Source: an uncultured Pelagibacteraceae bacterium (GTDB lineage: Bacteria > Pseudomonadota > Alphaproteobacteria > Pelagibacterales > Pelagibacteraceae). From it: a stretch of 55,051 bases of DNA. The stretch is taken from contig CACODU010000002.1 in assembly GCA_902626045.1 (NCBI GenBank), positions 1 to 55,051 of the forward strand. The letters run 5' to 3'. The notes below the pieces were generated by a model that was given only the letters and a program-made list of their open reading frames with translations, made no database searches and had not been told where the DNA came from. The translations under genes and the position numbers were made by a program. Shown here one piece after another: positions 27,978 through 36,437 of the stretch (its first letter is position 1; each line of letters starts with the position of its first letter).

Positions 27978-30032
27978 ATGGCAGAACTTTTATTGGAATT
28001 ATACAGTGAGGAAGTCCCACCACAATTACAAATAGCAGCTAGATCTCAAATAAAACAATTTATTGAAAACACTTTTGAAGAAAAAAATGTAAAATATAAA
28101 GAATTGAAGGTTTTTTCTTCTCCAACCAGATTAACGCTATTTATAAAAGACCTTGCTGAAAAAATTAAAATAGAAGTTAAAGAAATTAAAGGACCTAAGG
28201 TGGGGTCCCCTCATCAAGTTATCCAAGGTTTTTTACAAGCCAAAAAAGTTTCTAGGAAAGACCTTATTGAAAAAGAAACTGATAAAGGAAAATTTTATTT
28301 TATTAAAACACAATCTCAATCAATATTGTTAGAAGACTTATTAATCAAAATTATTCCGAAGGCAATTAGATCAATCACTTGGAAAAAATCAATGAAATGG
28401 TCAGATCATAATTTGATGTGGGGAAGGCCCCTAAGGTCAATTTTTGTAAGATATAATAATAAAAAATTAGAATTTAATTATGAGCATCTTGATACAACAG
28501 ATGAAGTGATTGTAGAAAAAGATTTAGTTATCAAAACTAAAAAGATAAAAGATTTTAAAGATTATCTTAATTTTTTAAAAAGTAATAGAATAATAGTTGA
28601 TCATAAGGAAAGGGAACAGATCATTCTTAAAAAGATCAGCTCATTTTCTCAATCTAAACAATACAAAGAGAAATTAAATACAAAGCTTTTAGAGGAGGTC
28701 GTGAATATTGTAGAGGATCCAAATTTACTTCATGTTAATTTTAATAAAAACTATTTAGAAATACCTAAAGAAATTATAATATCTACTTTAGAGAAACATC
28801 AAAGATATTTTCCAATTTTTGATAGCAGAGATAGATTAACAAATTATTTTTTTGTTGTAGCAAATAAAAAAGATGAAAAAAAATTAATTAGTCAAGGCAA
28901 TAAAAGGGTTGTTGAAGCAAGACTAGCAGATGCCAAATTTTTCTGGGATAAAGATCGATCTAAAAATTTGATTAAACAAATAGCCAACCTTAAGTCAGTA
29001 ACTTTCTATGAAAAGCTAGGAACTATTTATGATAAAACACAGAGGTTAAGACAATTGGCCGGTTTACTATCAGATGATTTAAATATTAATAAAGAAAAAG
29101 TCCAAGTTGCTGCATCAATTTCTAAATCTGATTTGTGTTCAGAGCTAGTTGGAGAATATCCAGAGCTTCAGGGCGTTATGGGAAAATATTTTGCGTTAGC
29201 ACAAGGTTTTGAGGAAGATGTAGCAAATTCAGTAAGTGATCATTATTTACCAATAGGTCTAACATCAGTATTACCTAAAAAACCTTTTAGCTACTCCATT
29301 TCAATTGTAGACAAGATAGATACCTTAGTTGGTTTTTTTATAATTGATGAAAAACCTACAAGTTCGAAAGATCCTTTTGCTTTAAGACGAGCTGCGATTG
29401 GATTACTAAGAATAATAATTGAAAATAAACTATCATTTAAACTCAGAGATTTAATTAGTTACGCTATAAGACTTTATCAAGAACAAGGCGTTGAAATTAA
29501 AAATGAAAAAACTGAGCAACAAGTTCTAGAATTTATTAAGGAAAGAATGCGAAACGTATTAAAATTAAAAAATATTAAAACTGATGTTATTGAAGCATCA
29601 ATCAGTTCTCATGCTGGAGATAATTTCCTGGCACTTTATGCAAAAACGCTTTTAATGAATAAATACAAAAATAAAGGTATAGGACTTAATGCAATCAACT
29701 CGTATAAAAGAGCTTCAAATATTTTAGATAAAGTTGGAAAAAGAATCACTGGTAGACCCGATGCCGTATTATTTAGAAAAGATGAAGAAAAAATACTTCA
29801 TGAAAAAATAAATGAAATTCGTAAAGCTTTTACGGTTAAAGATGATAATAAGGACTACGAAAGCTTGTTGATAAAGCTTTCTGATACGAAAGAATCTACC
29901 GATAATTTTTTTGACAATGTCGTAGTAAATGATGAAAATCAGGATATTAAAAACAATAGATTAGAGTTATTAAAAATGTTTTGTAATACTTTTGATAACT
30001 TTATTGATTTTTCAAAATTAGAAGGTATGTAA
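27978..30032 (+). CDS. glyS: Glycyl-tRNA synthetase beta subunit
   Basis: GlyS (684 aa) binds tRNA-Gly and completes the alpha2beta2 enzyme. It begins 'ELLLELYSEEVPPQLQIAARSQI' and contains 'ISTLEKHQRYFPIFD', 'RVVEARLADAKFFWDKDRSKNL', 'KSDLCSELVGEYPELQGVMGKYFA' and 'SSKDPFALRRAAIGLLRI', all typical of the beta subunit. The stop overlaps the ppdK start by 1 nt. Confidence 0.97.
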   Translation: MAELLLELYSEEVPPQLQIAARSQIKQFIENTFEEKNVKYKELKVFSSPTRLTLFIKDLAEKIKIEVKEIKGPKVGSPHQVIQGFLQAKKVSRKDLIEKETDKGKFYFIKTQSQSILLEDLLIKIIPKAIRSITWKKSMKWSDHNLMWGRPLRSIFVRYNNKKLEFNYEHLDTTDEVIVEKDLVIKTKKIKDFKDYLNFLKSNRIIVDHKEREQIILKKISSFSQSKQYKEKLNTKLLEEVVNIVEDPNLLHVNFNKNYLEIPKEIIISTLEKHQRYFPIFDSRDRLTNYFFVVANKKDEKKLISQGNKRVVEARLADAKFFWDKDRSKNLIKQIANLKSVTFYEKLGTIYDKTQRLRQLAGLLSDDLNINKEKVQVAASISKSDLCSELVGEYPELQGVMGKYFALAQGFEEDVANSVSDHYLPIGLTSVLPKKPFSYSISIVDKIDTLVGFFIIDEKPTSSKDPFALRRAAIGLLRIIIENKLSFKLRDLISYAIRLYQEQGVEIKNEKTEQQVLEFIKERMRNVLKLKNIKTDVIEASISSHAGDNFLALYAKTLLMNKYKNKGIGLNAINSYKRASNILDKVGKRITGRPDAVLFRKDEEKILHEKINEIRKAFTVKDDNKDYESLLIKLSDTKESTDNFFDNVVVNDENQDIKNNRLELLKMFCNTFDNFIDFSKLEGM

Positions 30033-32692
30033 TGACAAAAGTAATATTTAGCTTTGATGACAAATCTGCCAAAAAGCTAAAGAATAAAAAAAATATTTTG
30101 GGCGGAAAAGGAGCTAACCTTGGTGAGATGGGTAGATTAGGTTTACCTGTTCCTCCTGGATTTACTATTACTACAGATGTTTGTGATCTATTTTACAAAA
30201 ATAAAAAAAAATTACCAAAAAAAATAATACAAAATATTGAGTCAGAGCTGAAAAATATAGAAAAGAAAACTAAAAAGAAATTTGGTGATCTTAAAAATCC
30301 ATTACTGGTATCAGTTAGATCTGGGGCAAGAATTTCAATGCCTGGCATGATGGATACAATTTTAAATCTTGGTCTAAATGATAAAACAGTTGAGTCATTA
30401 AAAAAGAAAACATCTAACGGAAGATTTGCAAAAGATAGCTATAGAAGATTTATCCAAATGTATAGCAATGTAGTTTTAGGTGTAGAAGGACATTTGTTTG
30501 AGGAGCTAATTGATAATTACAAGTTAACCAAAGGAGTTTTACTAGATACAGATCTAGACGAGAGCGACTGGGATGGTTTAATCGTTAATTTTAAAGAATT
30601 AGTTAAAAAAGAAAAAAAAATTAATTTTCCTCAAAATGTCAAAGAGCAATTGTTAGGAGCAATCAACGCTGTATTTTTATCTTGGGATAGTCAAAGAGCA
30701 AAAACTTATAGAAAGTTAAATCAAATTCCAGACCATTGGGGAACAGCTGTAAATGTTCAAGCTATGGTTTTTGGAAATATGGGGGATGGTTGCTCAACAG
30801 GTGTTGCCTTTACTAGAAATCCTTCAACAGGAGAGAATTCTTTTTTTGGAGAATTTTTAATAAACGCGCAGGGCGAAGATGTTGTAGCGGGTACGAGAAC
30901 TCCTCAATACATTACAAAAAAAGCAAAACAAGATTCGGGTTCTAAAGATCCTTCAATGGAAGAGGCAATGCCTAAAGTTTATAAAGAACTTGCAAAAGTA
31001 TTTCTAAAATTAGAGAAGCATTATAAAGATATGCAAGACATCGAGTTTACAGTTGAAAATAATAAACTTTGGATGCTTCAAACAAGATCTGGAAAAAGAA
31101 CTGCTAAAGCTGCAATCAAAATTGCAGTAGATATGGTTAAAGAAAAATTAATTTCAAAAAAAGAAGCAATTAAAAGAATAGATCCAAATACCTTAGACAC
31201 TTTATTACATCCCACTTTAGACGATAAAGTTGAGAAAGAAGTAATTGCTTCGGGATTACCTGCATCACCAGGTGCTGCAAGTGGTAAAGTTGTTTTTACT
31301 GCCGATGAAGCAGAGAAATTAAATGGGATGATGCAAGATACGATATTGGTGAGGTTAGAAACTTCACCAGAAGATATACATGGAATGCATGCAGCTAAAG
31401 GAATTCTTACTGCAAGGGGGGGGATGACCAGTCATGCCGCAGTAGTAGCAAGAGGAATGGGAAGACCATGTGTTTCAGGTTCAAGTGAAATAACAATCGA
31501 TTATGAGTTAAAACAATTCAAAGCTGGGGACATAATTATTAAAGAGGGAGATATTATTACTATAGATGGTGGAAGTGGAAAAGTAATGAAAGGCTTAGTT
31601 CCTACTGTTCAACCGGAAATTTCCGGATACTTCTCTACAATAATGAAATGGGCTGATGAATTTAGAAAATTAAAAGTAAGAACAAACGCCGAAACAGAAG
31701 TAGATAGTAAAACTGCTAGAGAATTTGGTGCAGAGGGAATCGGTTTATGTAGAACTGAGCACATGTTCTTTGATGAAGAGAGAATTCTATCTGTTAGACA
31801 AATGATTTTGTCTAAATCAAAAGAAGACAGAAATAGTGCTCTAGATAAACTTCTACCTCATCAAAAAGAGGACTTTAAAAAAATATTTAAAGTTATGTCA
31901 GGGTTACCAGTTACAGTAAGATTATTAGATCCACCACTTCATGAGTTTTTACCAAAAGCTGACAAAGACATAGAGGAAGTAGCAAGATCTTTAAATTTAT
32001 CTGCAAAAGAAGTTAAAGACAGAATTGCAGAGCTACATGAGGAAAATCCTATGCTTGGACATAGAGGGTGCAGATTAGGCATCTCTTTCCCGGAGATTTA
32101 CGAGATGCAGTGTAGAGCAATATTTGAAGCTATAGTCGAACTAAAAAAACAGAAAGTAAAATCAGCTTTTGTAGAAATAATGATACCGTTGGTTTCAACT
32201 GAGTCTGAATTAAAAATTTTAAGAGCTTTAGTTAATAAAATTGCTAAAGAAATAGAAAAAGAAAATAAAATAAAACTTGAGTATATGGTTGGCACCATGA
32301 TTGAATTACCGCGTGCAGCTTTACAAGCTAAATCTATTTCAAAACATGCTGATTTTTTTAGCTTTGGAACTAATGATTTAACTCAAACAACATTTGGAAT
32401 AAGCAGAGATGACTCAGGTAAATTCTTAAATGATTATATTGATAATAAAATTTTTGATGTAGATCCATTTGTAAGTATTGATCAAAATGGAGTAGGTGAA
32501 CTTGTAGAAATAGCATCTTCAAGAGGCAGGAGAACAAATAAGAATATTAAGCTAGGTATTTGTGGCGAGCATGGTGGTGATCCAAAGAGTATTGAATTTT
32601 GCTCTAGAACAGGACTAAACTATGTTTCTTGCTCTCCATTCAGAGTGCCTGTGGCTAGATTAGCTGCTGCTCAAGCAGAATTATCTAAATAA
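30032..32692 (+). CDS. ppdK: Pyruvate, phosphate dikinase
   Basis: PPDK (886 aa) interconverts pyruvate + ATP + Pi and PEP + AMP + PPi. It has the N-terminal nucleotide-binding domain ('GGKGANLGEMGRLGLPVPPGFTI', 'VRSGARISMPGMMDT'), the phosphohistidine domain ('GGMTSHAAVVARGMGRPCVSG') and the C-terminal PEP/pyruvate domain with the catalytic Cys ('LGICGEHGGDPKSIEF'). Full length. In SAR11-type metabolism it is a likely gluconeogenic link (inference). It converges with nadC, overlapping by 12 nt. Confidence 0.98.
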   Translation: MTKVIFSFDDKSAKKLKNKKNILGGKGANLGEMGRLGLPVPPGFTITTDVCDLFYKNKKKLPKKIIQNIESELKNIEKKTKKKFGDLKNPLLVSVRSGARISMPGMMDTILNLGLNDKTVESLKKKTSNGRFAKDSYRRFIQMYSNVVLGVEGHLFEELIDNYKLTKGVLLDTDLDESDWDGLIVNFKELVKKEKKINFPQNVKEQLLGAINAVFLSWDSQRAKTYRKLNQIPDHWGTAVNVQAMVFGNMGDGCSTGVAFTRNPSTGENSFFGEFLINAQGEDVVAGTRTPQYITKKAKQDSGSKDPSMEEAMPKVYKELAKVFLKLEKHYKDMQDIEFTVENNKLWMLQTRSGKRTAKAAIKIAVDMVKEKLISKKEAIKRIDPNTLDTLLHPTLDDKVEKEVIASGLPASPGAASGKVVFTADEAEKLNGMMQDTILVRLETSPEDIHGMHAAKGILTARGGMTSHAAVVARGMGRPCVSGSSEITIDYELKQFKAGDIIIKEGDIITIDGGSGKVMKGLVPTVQPEISGYFSTIMKWADEFRKLKVRTNAETEVDSKTAREFGAEGIGLCRTEHMFFDEERILSVRQMILSKSKEDRNSALDKLLPHQKEDFKKIFKVMSGLPVTVRLLDPPLHEFLPKADKDIEEVARSLNLSAKEVKDRIAELHEENPMLGHRGCRLGISFPEIYEMQCRAIFEAIVELKKQKVKSAFVEIMIPLVSTESELKILRALVNKIAKEIEKENKIKLEYMVGTMIELPRAALQAKSISKHADFFSFGTNDLTQTTFGISRDDSGKFLNDYIDNKIFDVDPFVSIDQNGVGELVEIASSRGRRTNKNIKLGICGEHGGDPKSIEFCSRTGLNYVSCSPFRVPVARLAAAQAELSK

Positions 32693-33526
32693 GAGAGTTG
32701 TATCAAACGATTGCGCACTGTGTGTGATAGCTCCAACAGAAATTCTATTAACACCTGTTTTAGATATTTGTTTGATATTTTTTAAAGTAGCATTTCCTGA
32801 AAACTCTGTTTGATATTTATTTTTACAAAGTTTTAAACATCTTTTTAATTGAGAAGAGCTCATATTATCAAAAAGTATTCTTTTAAATTTTAAACCCATA
32901 ACCTGCTTTAGTTGATTGATGTTTTCTATTTCGACAGTAATAATTTTTTTTGTTTTTATCGCTTTTTTAACTAAGTCTCTTAGATTATTAGATGCTCTAA
33001 TATGATTTTCCTTAATAAGAATTTCATCACTTAAATTGTATCTATGATTATGTCCACCGCCTTTTTTGACAGCATATTTTTCAAGTGCTCTCAAATTAGG
33101 TGTAGTTTTTCTTGTGCAACAAATCTTAGTTTTTTTACTAATTTTTTTTACAAATTGATTAGTAATTGTTGCGATACCTGAGGCATGATTTAAAAAATTT
33201 AAAGCAGTTCTTTCAGCTGTTAAGATTGTTTTTGCCTTAGCTTTTATTTCAGCAATCAACTTATTCTTTTTAATTTCTTTTCCATCTAAAACTTTCTTTG
33301 AAAAAATAGCTTCTCTACCAACAGACTTAAAAGCTGTTTTACAAAAATCTAACCCCGCGATTATTCCATCCTGTTTAGCTATTATTTTAGCTTTAATAAT
33401 TTTATTTTTTGAATTAATCAGGCTAGTGGTAACATCGCCTCGAGGTCTTAAGTCTTCCTCTAAGGCCTTTTTCACTACTGATTTAATATAAACTTGGTTT
33501 AATTTTTGCACTGATCTAACGACCAA
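32681..33526 (-). CDS. nadC: Nicotinate-nucleotide pyrophosphorylase (quinolinate phosphoribosyltransferase)
   Basis: NadC (281 aa as listed) turns quinolinate and PRPP into nicotinate mononucleotide. Motifs: 'EEDLRPRGDVTTSLI', 'ERTALNFLNHASGIATITNQFV', 'CTRKTTPNLRALEKYAVKKGGGHNHRYNLSDEILIKENHI'. The start is ambiguous: the listed start is TTG at 33526, overlapping nadA by 11 nt, while a GTG at 33511 would give 276 aa. No Shine-Dalgarno decides between them. It forms a nadA-nadC pair; nadB is not in the window. Confidence 0.95.
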   Translation of the reverse strand: MVVRSVQKLNQVYIKSVVKKALEEDLRPRGDVTTSLINSKNKIIKAKIIAKQDGIIAGLDFCKTAFKSVGREAIFSKKVLDGKEIKKNKLIAEIKAKAKTILTAERTALNFLNHASGIATITNQFVKKISKKTKICCTRKTTPNLRALEKYAVKKGGGHNHRYNLSDEILIKENHIRASNNLRDLVKKAIKTKKIITVEIENINQLKQVMGLKFKRILFDNMSSSQLKRCLKLCKNKYQTEFSGNATLKNIKQISKTGVNRISVGAITHSAQSFDTTLLFR

Positions 33527-34505
33527 TTTCGGTCATTCTTTGCACAGATTGTCTCGCTGCTTTAGCCATTCTTTCTTCGATGAAAATTTCATTCTTTTCA
33601 TTTTCTAAACAATCAAGAATTTTTTTTAGTGTAATTTTTTTCATATAAGGACAAAGATTGCAGGGCTTAATAAATTCAACATTAGGGTTATCTGCTTGCA
33701 CGTTGTCGCTCATTGAACATTCAGTCACTAACATCACTTTTTTTGGTTGATTTTTTTTTACATAATCGATCATACCACCAGTTGACCCAGCAAAATCACA
33801 CGCATCTAAAACATCACTAGGGCATTCGGGATGACCGATAACTTTAATTCCAGGATTTGCTTCTCTAATGTCTTTAATTTCTTTTGGTGAAAACTGTTCG
33901 TGCACAATACAAGAACCTTTCCAAGAAATTATTTTAACTTTAGTTTGTTTAGCCACATAATTTGCTAAATGTTGGTCAGGTAAGAATATTACTTTATCAG
34001 TTTTTAATGACTCTACTACTTTAACCGCGTTAGCAGAAGTACAACATACATCAGTTTCAGCTTTCACATCAGCTGAAGTGTTCACATAAGATACGACTGG
34101 AACACCTGGATATTGTTTTTTTAATAATCTTACATCTTCACCAGTCAATGAGGCTGCTAGTGAACACCCTGCATCCATATCAGGAATCAGAACTTTTTTA
34201 TCTGGACTCATTAATTTTGCTGTTTCAGCCATAAAATGAACTCCGCAAAGAACTATTATGTCAGCAGAAGTTTTTGCAGCTTCAACTGCGAGAGCTAATG
34301 AGTCAGCTGCGATGTCAGAAACTCCATGGTATATTTCTGGTGTTTGATAATTATGAGCAAGAATTACAGCGTTTTTTTCTTTTTTTAATTTATTAATTTT
34401 TTCTATTAGAGGCGCATGCACTTTCCACTCTATTTCAGGCACGTGTTTTGAGATCTTTTTATAAATCTCAGAAGAGCTTCTAATAAACTGTTCTTGTGCA
34501 GACAT
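33516..34505 (-). CDS. nadA: Quinolinate synthase A
   Basis: NadA (329 aa) makes quinolinate from iminoaspartate and DHAP with a [4Fe-4S] cluster. Visible features are 'AVILAHNYQTPEIYHGVSDIAADSLALA', 'VLCGVHFMAETAKLMSPDKKVLIPDMDAGCSLA', 'GHPECPSDVLDACDFAGST' and 'CNLCPYMKKITL', which supply the cluster cysteines. It sits upstream of nadC on the minus strand. The start faces the tRNA-Leu gene, and the 64-nt gap between should hold its promoter. Confidence 0.97.
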   Translation of the reverse strand: MSAQEQFIRSSSEIYKKISKHVPEIEWKVHAPLIEKINKLKKEKNAVILAHNYQTPEIYHGVSDIAADSLALAVEAAKTSADIIVLCGVHFMAETAKLMSPDKKVLIPDMDAGCSLAASLTGEDVRLLKKQYPGVPVVSYVNTSADVKAETDVCCTSANAVKVVESLKTDKVIFLPDQHLANYVAKQTKVKIISWKGSCIVHEQFSPKEIKDIREANPGIKVIGHPECPSDVLDACDFAGSTGGMIDYVKKNQPKKVMLVTECSMSDNVQADNPNVEFIKPCNLCPYMKKITLKKILDCLENEKNEIFIEERMAKAARQSVQRMTEIGR

Positions 34506-34569
34506 ACTTATTCTAATCTATCAACTTGAACTAATATTGTCATTCATTTATTGTCGCATTATTATTAAA

Positions 34570-34653
34570 GCGGTCGTGCTGAAATTGGTAGACAGGCACG
34601 CTTGAGGGGCGTGTGGGTTTCCCGTGAGAGTTCGAGTCTCTCCGACCGCACCA
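34570..34653 (+). tRNA. tRNA-Leu, anticodon GAG
   Basis: The cloverleaf has acceptor arm GCGGTCG/CGACCGC. The anticodon stem CACGC/GCGTG encloses loop TTGAGGG with GAG at 34604-34606, the variable region is long as in tRNA-Leu, the T arm is present, and CCA is encoded (34651-34653). GAG reads CUC/CUU. The last 26 nt of the gene plus 4 nt downstream are repeated exactly at 37700-37729, which suggests that this tRNA served as an integration site. Confidence 0.96.
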
Positions 34654-34657
34654 AAAA
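34628..34657 (+). repeat. 30-bp direct repeat, copy 1 (tRNA-Leu 3' end; attL-like)
   Basis: It begins GAGTTCGAGTCTCTCCGACC and runs through the T arm, acceptor 3' strand, CCA and four further A residues. It is identical to 37700-37729. The flanking base on each side differs between the copies, which sets the repeat limits. Confidence 0.95.
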
Positions 34658-34753
34658 CGAAGAGAAAACTTAAATAAATTTTAAAAAAAACGCGTCTTTT
34701 TTAGATTCACTGTGCTGGAATTGTGATCGATACTGTGTTCAGATATGTAGTCG

Positions 34754-35437
34754 ATGACGCTTTTAATTACAATCATACCTTCTATAGCAATATTATTATA
34801 TTTTGTTTTTTCTGATAAATTTAAAGAACCTAAAAAGATTATAATAATAACTTTTTTATTTGGAATATTAATTACAATCCCAGCAGGATATTTAAATCAT
34901 TATATAATTGAAGTTTTTTCAAATAAAAATAAAGTTAATAACGCTCTACTCGGAGGTTTCTTCGCTGGAGGATTAGTTGAAGAAACTTTAAAATTTTTAG
35001 TTTTATATTTATATGTTCTTAAAGAAAAAGCGTTTAATGAACCTATGGATGCTATTGTGTACGGGGTTGTCGTGTCTTTAGGATTTGCAACTTTAGAAAA
35101 TTATGACTACGTTTTCCGATTAGCTGAGCAGTACAAAATGCAACCAATGGATATGGCATTAACAAGAGCCTTTACAGCTGTACCAATGCACGCTCTTTGT
35201 GGAGTGATAATGGGTTTCTATTTTGGAATGTACGCATTTGTATCTGGAGGTAAAAATTTAAGTTTAGCTCTAATCGTGCCTTATATATTTCATGGAACTT
35301 ATAACTTTTTATGTTATTTTCCTCCGTATTATATTTTTGTAGTGTTTATACTTTTAGTATTTAGTTATCTCTTACACAAAAATGTTAAGGAAACACAAAA
35401 AATGAAAGGAAGAGAACATGAAGAAAAAATTATTTAA
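34754..35437 (+). CDS. PrsW-family intramembrane metalloprotease
   Basis: The 227-aa protein has about six to eight hydrophobic segments. PrsW/CPBP-like motifs are 'GGLVEETLKFLVL' (EExxK, Glu76-Glu77 and Lys80), 'GFATLENYDY' (Glu115-Asn116), 'AVPMHALCGVIMG' (His146) and 'PYIFHGTYNF' (His180, Asn184). These supply the Glu/His ligands of membrane-embedded zinc proteases. In Bacillus, PrsW clips an anti-sigma factor; the substrate here is unknown. It is the first gene of the three-gene island, 100 nt after tRNA-Leu, and overlaps the next gene by 20 nt, which makes that gene's signal-peptide product a candidate partner or substrate. Confidence 0.82.
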   Translation: MTLLITIIPSIAILLYFVFSDKFKEPKKIIIITFLFGILITIPAGYLNHYIIEVFSNKNKVNNALLGGFFAGGLVEETLKFLVLYLYVLKEKAFNEPMDAIVYGVVVSLGFATLENYDYVFRLAEQYKMQPMDMALTRAFTAVPMHALCGVIMGFYFGMYAFVSGGKNLSLALIVPYIFHGTYNFLCYFPPYYIFVVFILLVFSYLLHKNVKETQKMKGREHEEKII

Positions 35438-36437
35438 CGTTTTAATTTTCTACTTTATCTTAAATTTCTTTAATTTAGTAAATGCTGAACATGAAAAATA
35501 TTACCTTCAGGAATTGCCTGGTAATGAAAATTTAATTTATAATGAATTAATAAAAAAATATAATAAATGGAATGATGAAAGCGAAGGCGATTATTCATGT
35601 ACAAATATAGCTGTCACTATTACCTATCTTGTCGACTTTGCTGACTGTCAATATAGAAAAACTTCAAAATACATGAAAAGGAATGGATTGAATGTTAGCC
35701 AAGAATTTCTAGATGCAGAATATGACTTTTATAAAGATATGAGAGCAAAGGCTTTGTTAGTCGCAAAAAGAATGAATAATTATGGAAGCAAAAATTCAAA
35801 GATCGATATAAAAAACTGGTTAGATAATTATACTGAAGAATTTATTAAAAAGAAATTCTATCAAAGAGATGTTTGGAAAGAATATGCAATTAAAGAGCAA
35901 AAATATGTCACTAAAATTACTGAAGATAAGTTAAACGAAATTGTTAAGAAAAAAGAGGCTGAAAATAATTATAAAGATTATTGGTGGATAGTAGTCTTGC
36001 TTGCTTTAGGAACATTTCTACTCTACACCATGACTGTAAAAAAACCTAAAATCAATTTAATCAAAAAAAAGAAATCTAAACTGAAAGGACGTATAGCAAA
36101 ATATTGGGCAGGTGAGGAATCACTAGCTTTTAGTTTTTGGGGAGTAAGCACAATAGGAGTGATAGTTTTTCAGATTCCTAATTATATTCTTATAAGTATG
36201 GGGGATGCGTATATTGATAATTTATCTGACATTTCTTTATTAATTTATGCTCTTTACATAATTTCCCTAATTATTTATCTCGTAATTGCATATGTGGGCT
36301 GTTGGAGAAGCGCAACGAGATATATTAAGGAAAATTTAAAGAAAAAAAAATCTGCCTTTTGGGGATATACTTCTTATTTTCTTATAGTTTTGTCGGTAAT
36401 AAGAATGTTTGGTCAATTTTTAAGTGAAATTGTTTAG
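35418..36437 (+). CDS. Unrecognised membrane protein with signal peptide (island gene 2)
   Basis: I do not recognise this 339-aa protein. A signal peptide ends near 'NLVNA' (residue 23). An exported, charged, helical region (24-187) with two cysteines (61 and 77, possible disulfide) follows. A membrane segment lies at 189-206, then a basic cytoplasmic stretch 'KKPKINLIKKKKSKLKGR', then three more hydrophobic segments (about 239-261, 272-294, 314-331). The C-terminal part 'AKYWAGEESLAFSFWGV' and 'VGCWRSATRYI' resembles a small Trp-rich membrane domain I recall from other proteobacterial hypothetical proteins. A Shine-Dalgarno-like AAGGAAGAG precedes the ATG. Translation is probably coupled to the PrsW gene upstream and the channel gene downstream. 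Confidence 0.75.
   Translation: MKKKLFNVLIFYFILNFFNLVNAEHEKYYLQELPGNENLIYNELIKKYNKWNDESEGDYSCTNIAVTITYLVDFADCQYRKTSKYMKRNGLNVSQEFLDAEYDFYKDMRAKALLVAKRMNNYGSKNSKIDIKNWLDNYTEEFIKKKFYQRDVWKEYAIKEQKYVTKITEDKLNEIVKKKEAENNYKDYWWIVVLLALGTFLLYTMTVKKPKINLIKKKKSKLKGRIAKYWAGEESLAFSFWGVSTIGVIVFQIPNYILISMGDAYIDNLSDISLLIYALYIISLIIYLVIAYVGCWRSATRYIKENLKKKKSAFWGYTSYFLIVLSVIRMFGQFLSEIV

Noticed and set aside
34658-34720. A/T-rich inverted repeat (AAAAAA-ACGCGT-CTTTTTT) after tRNA-Leu as terminator
   Set aside because: The GC core is itself a palindrome with no room for a loop, so a stable hairpin is doubtful.
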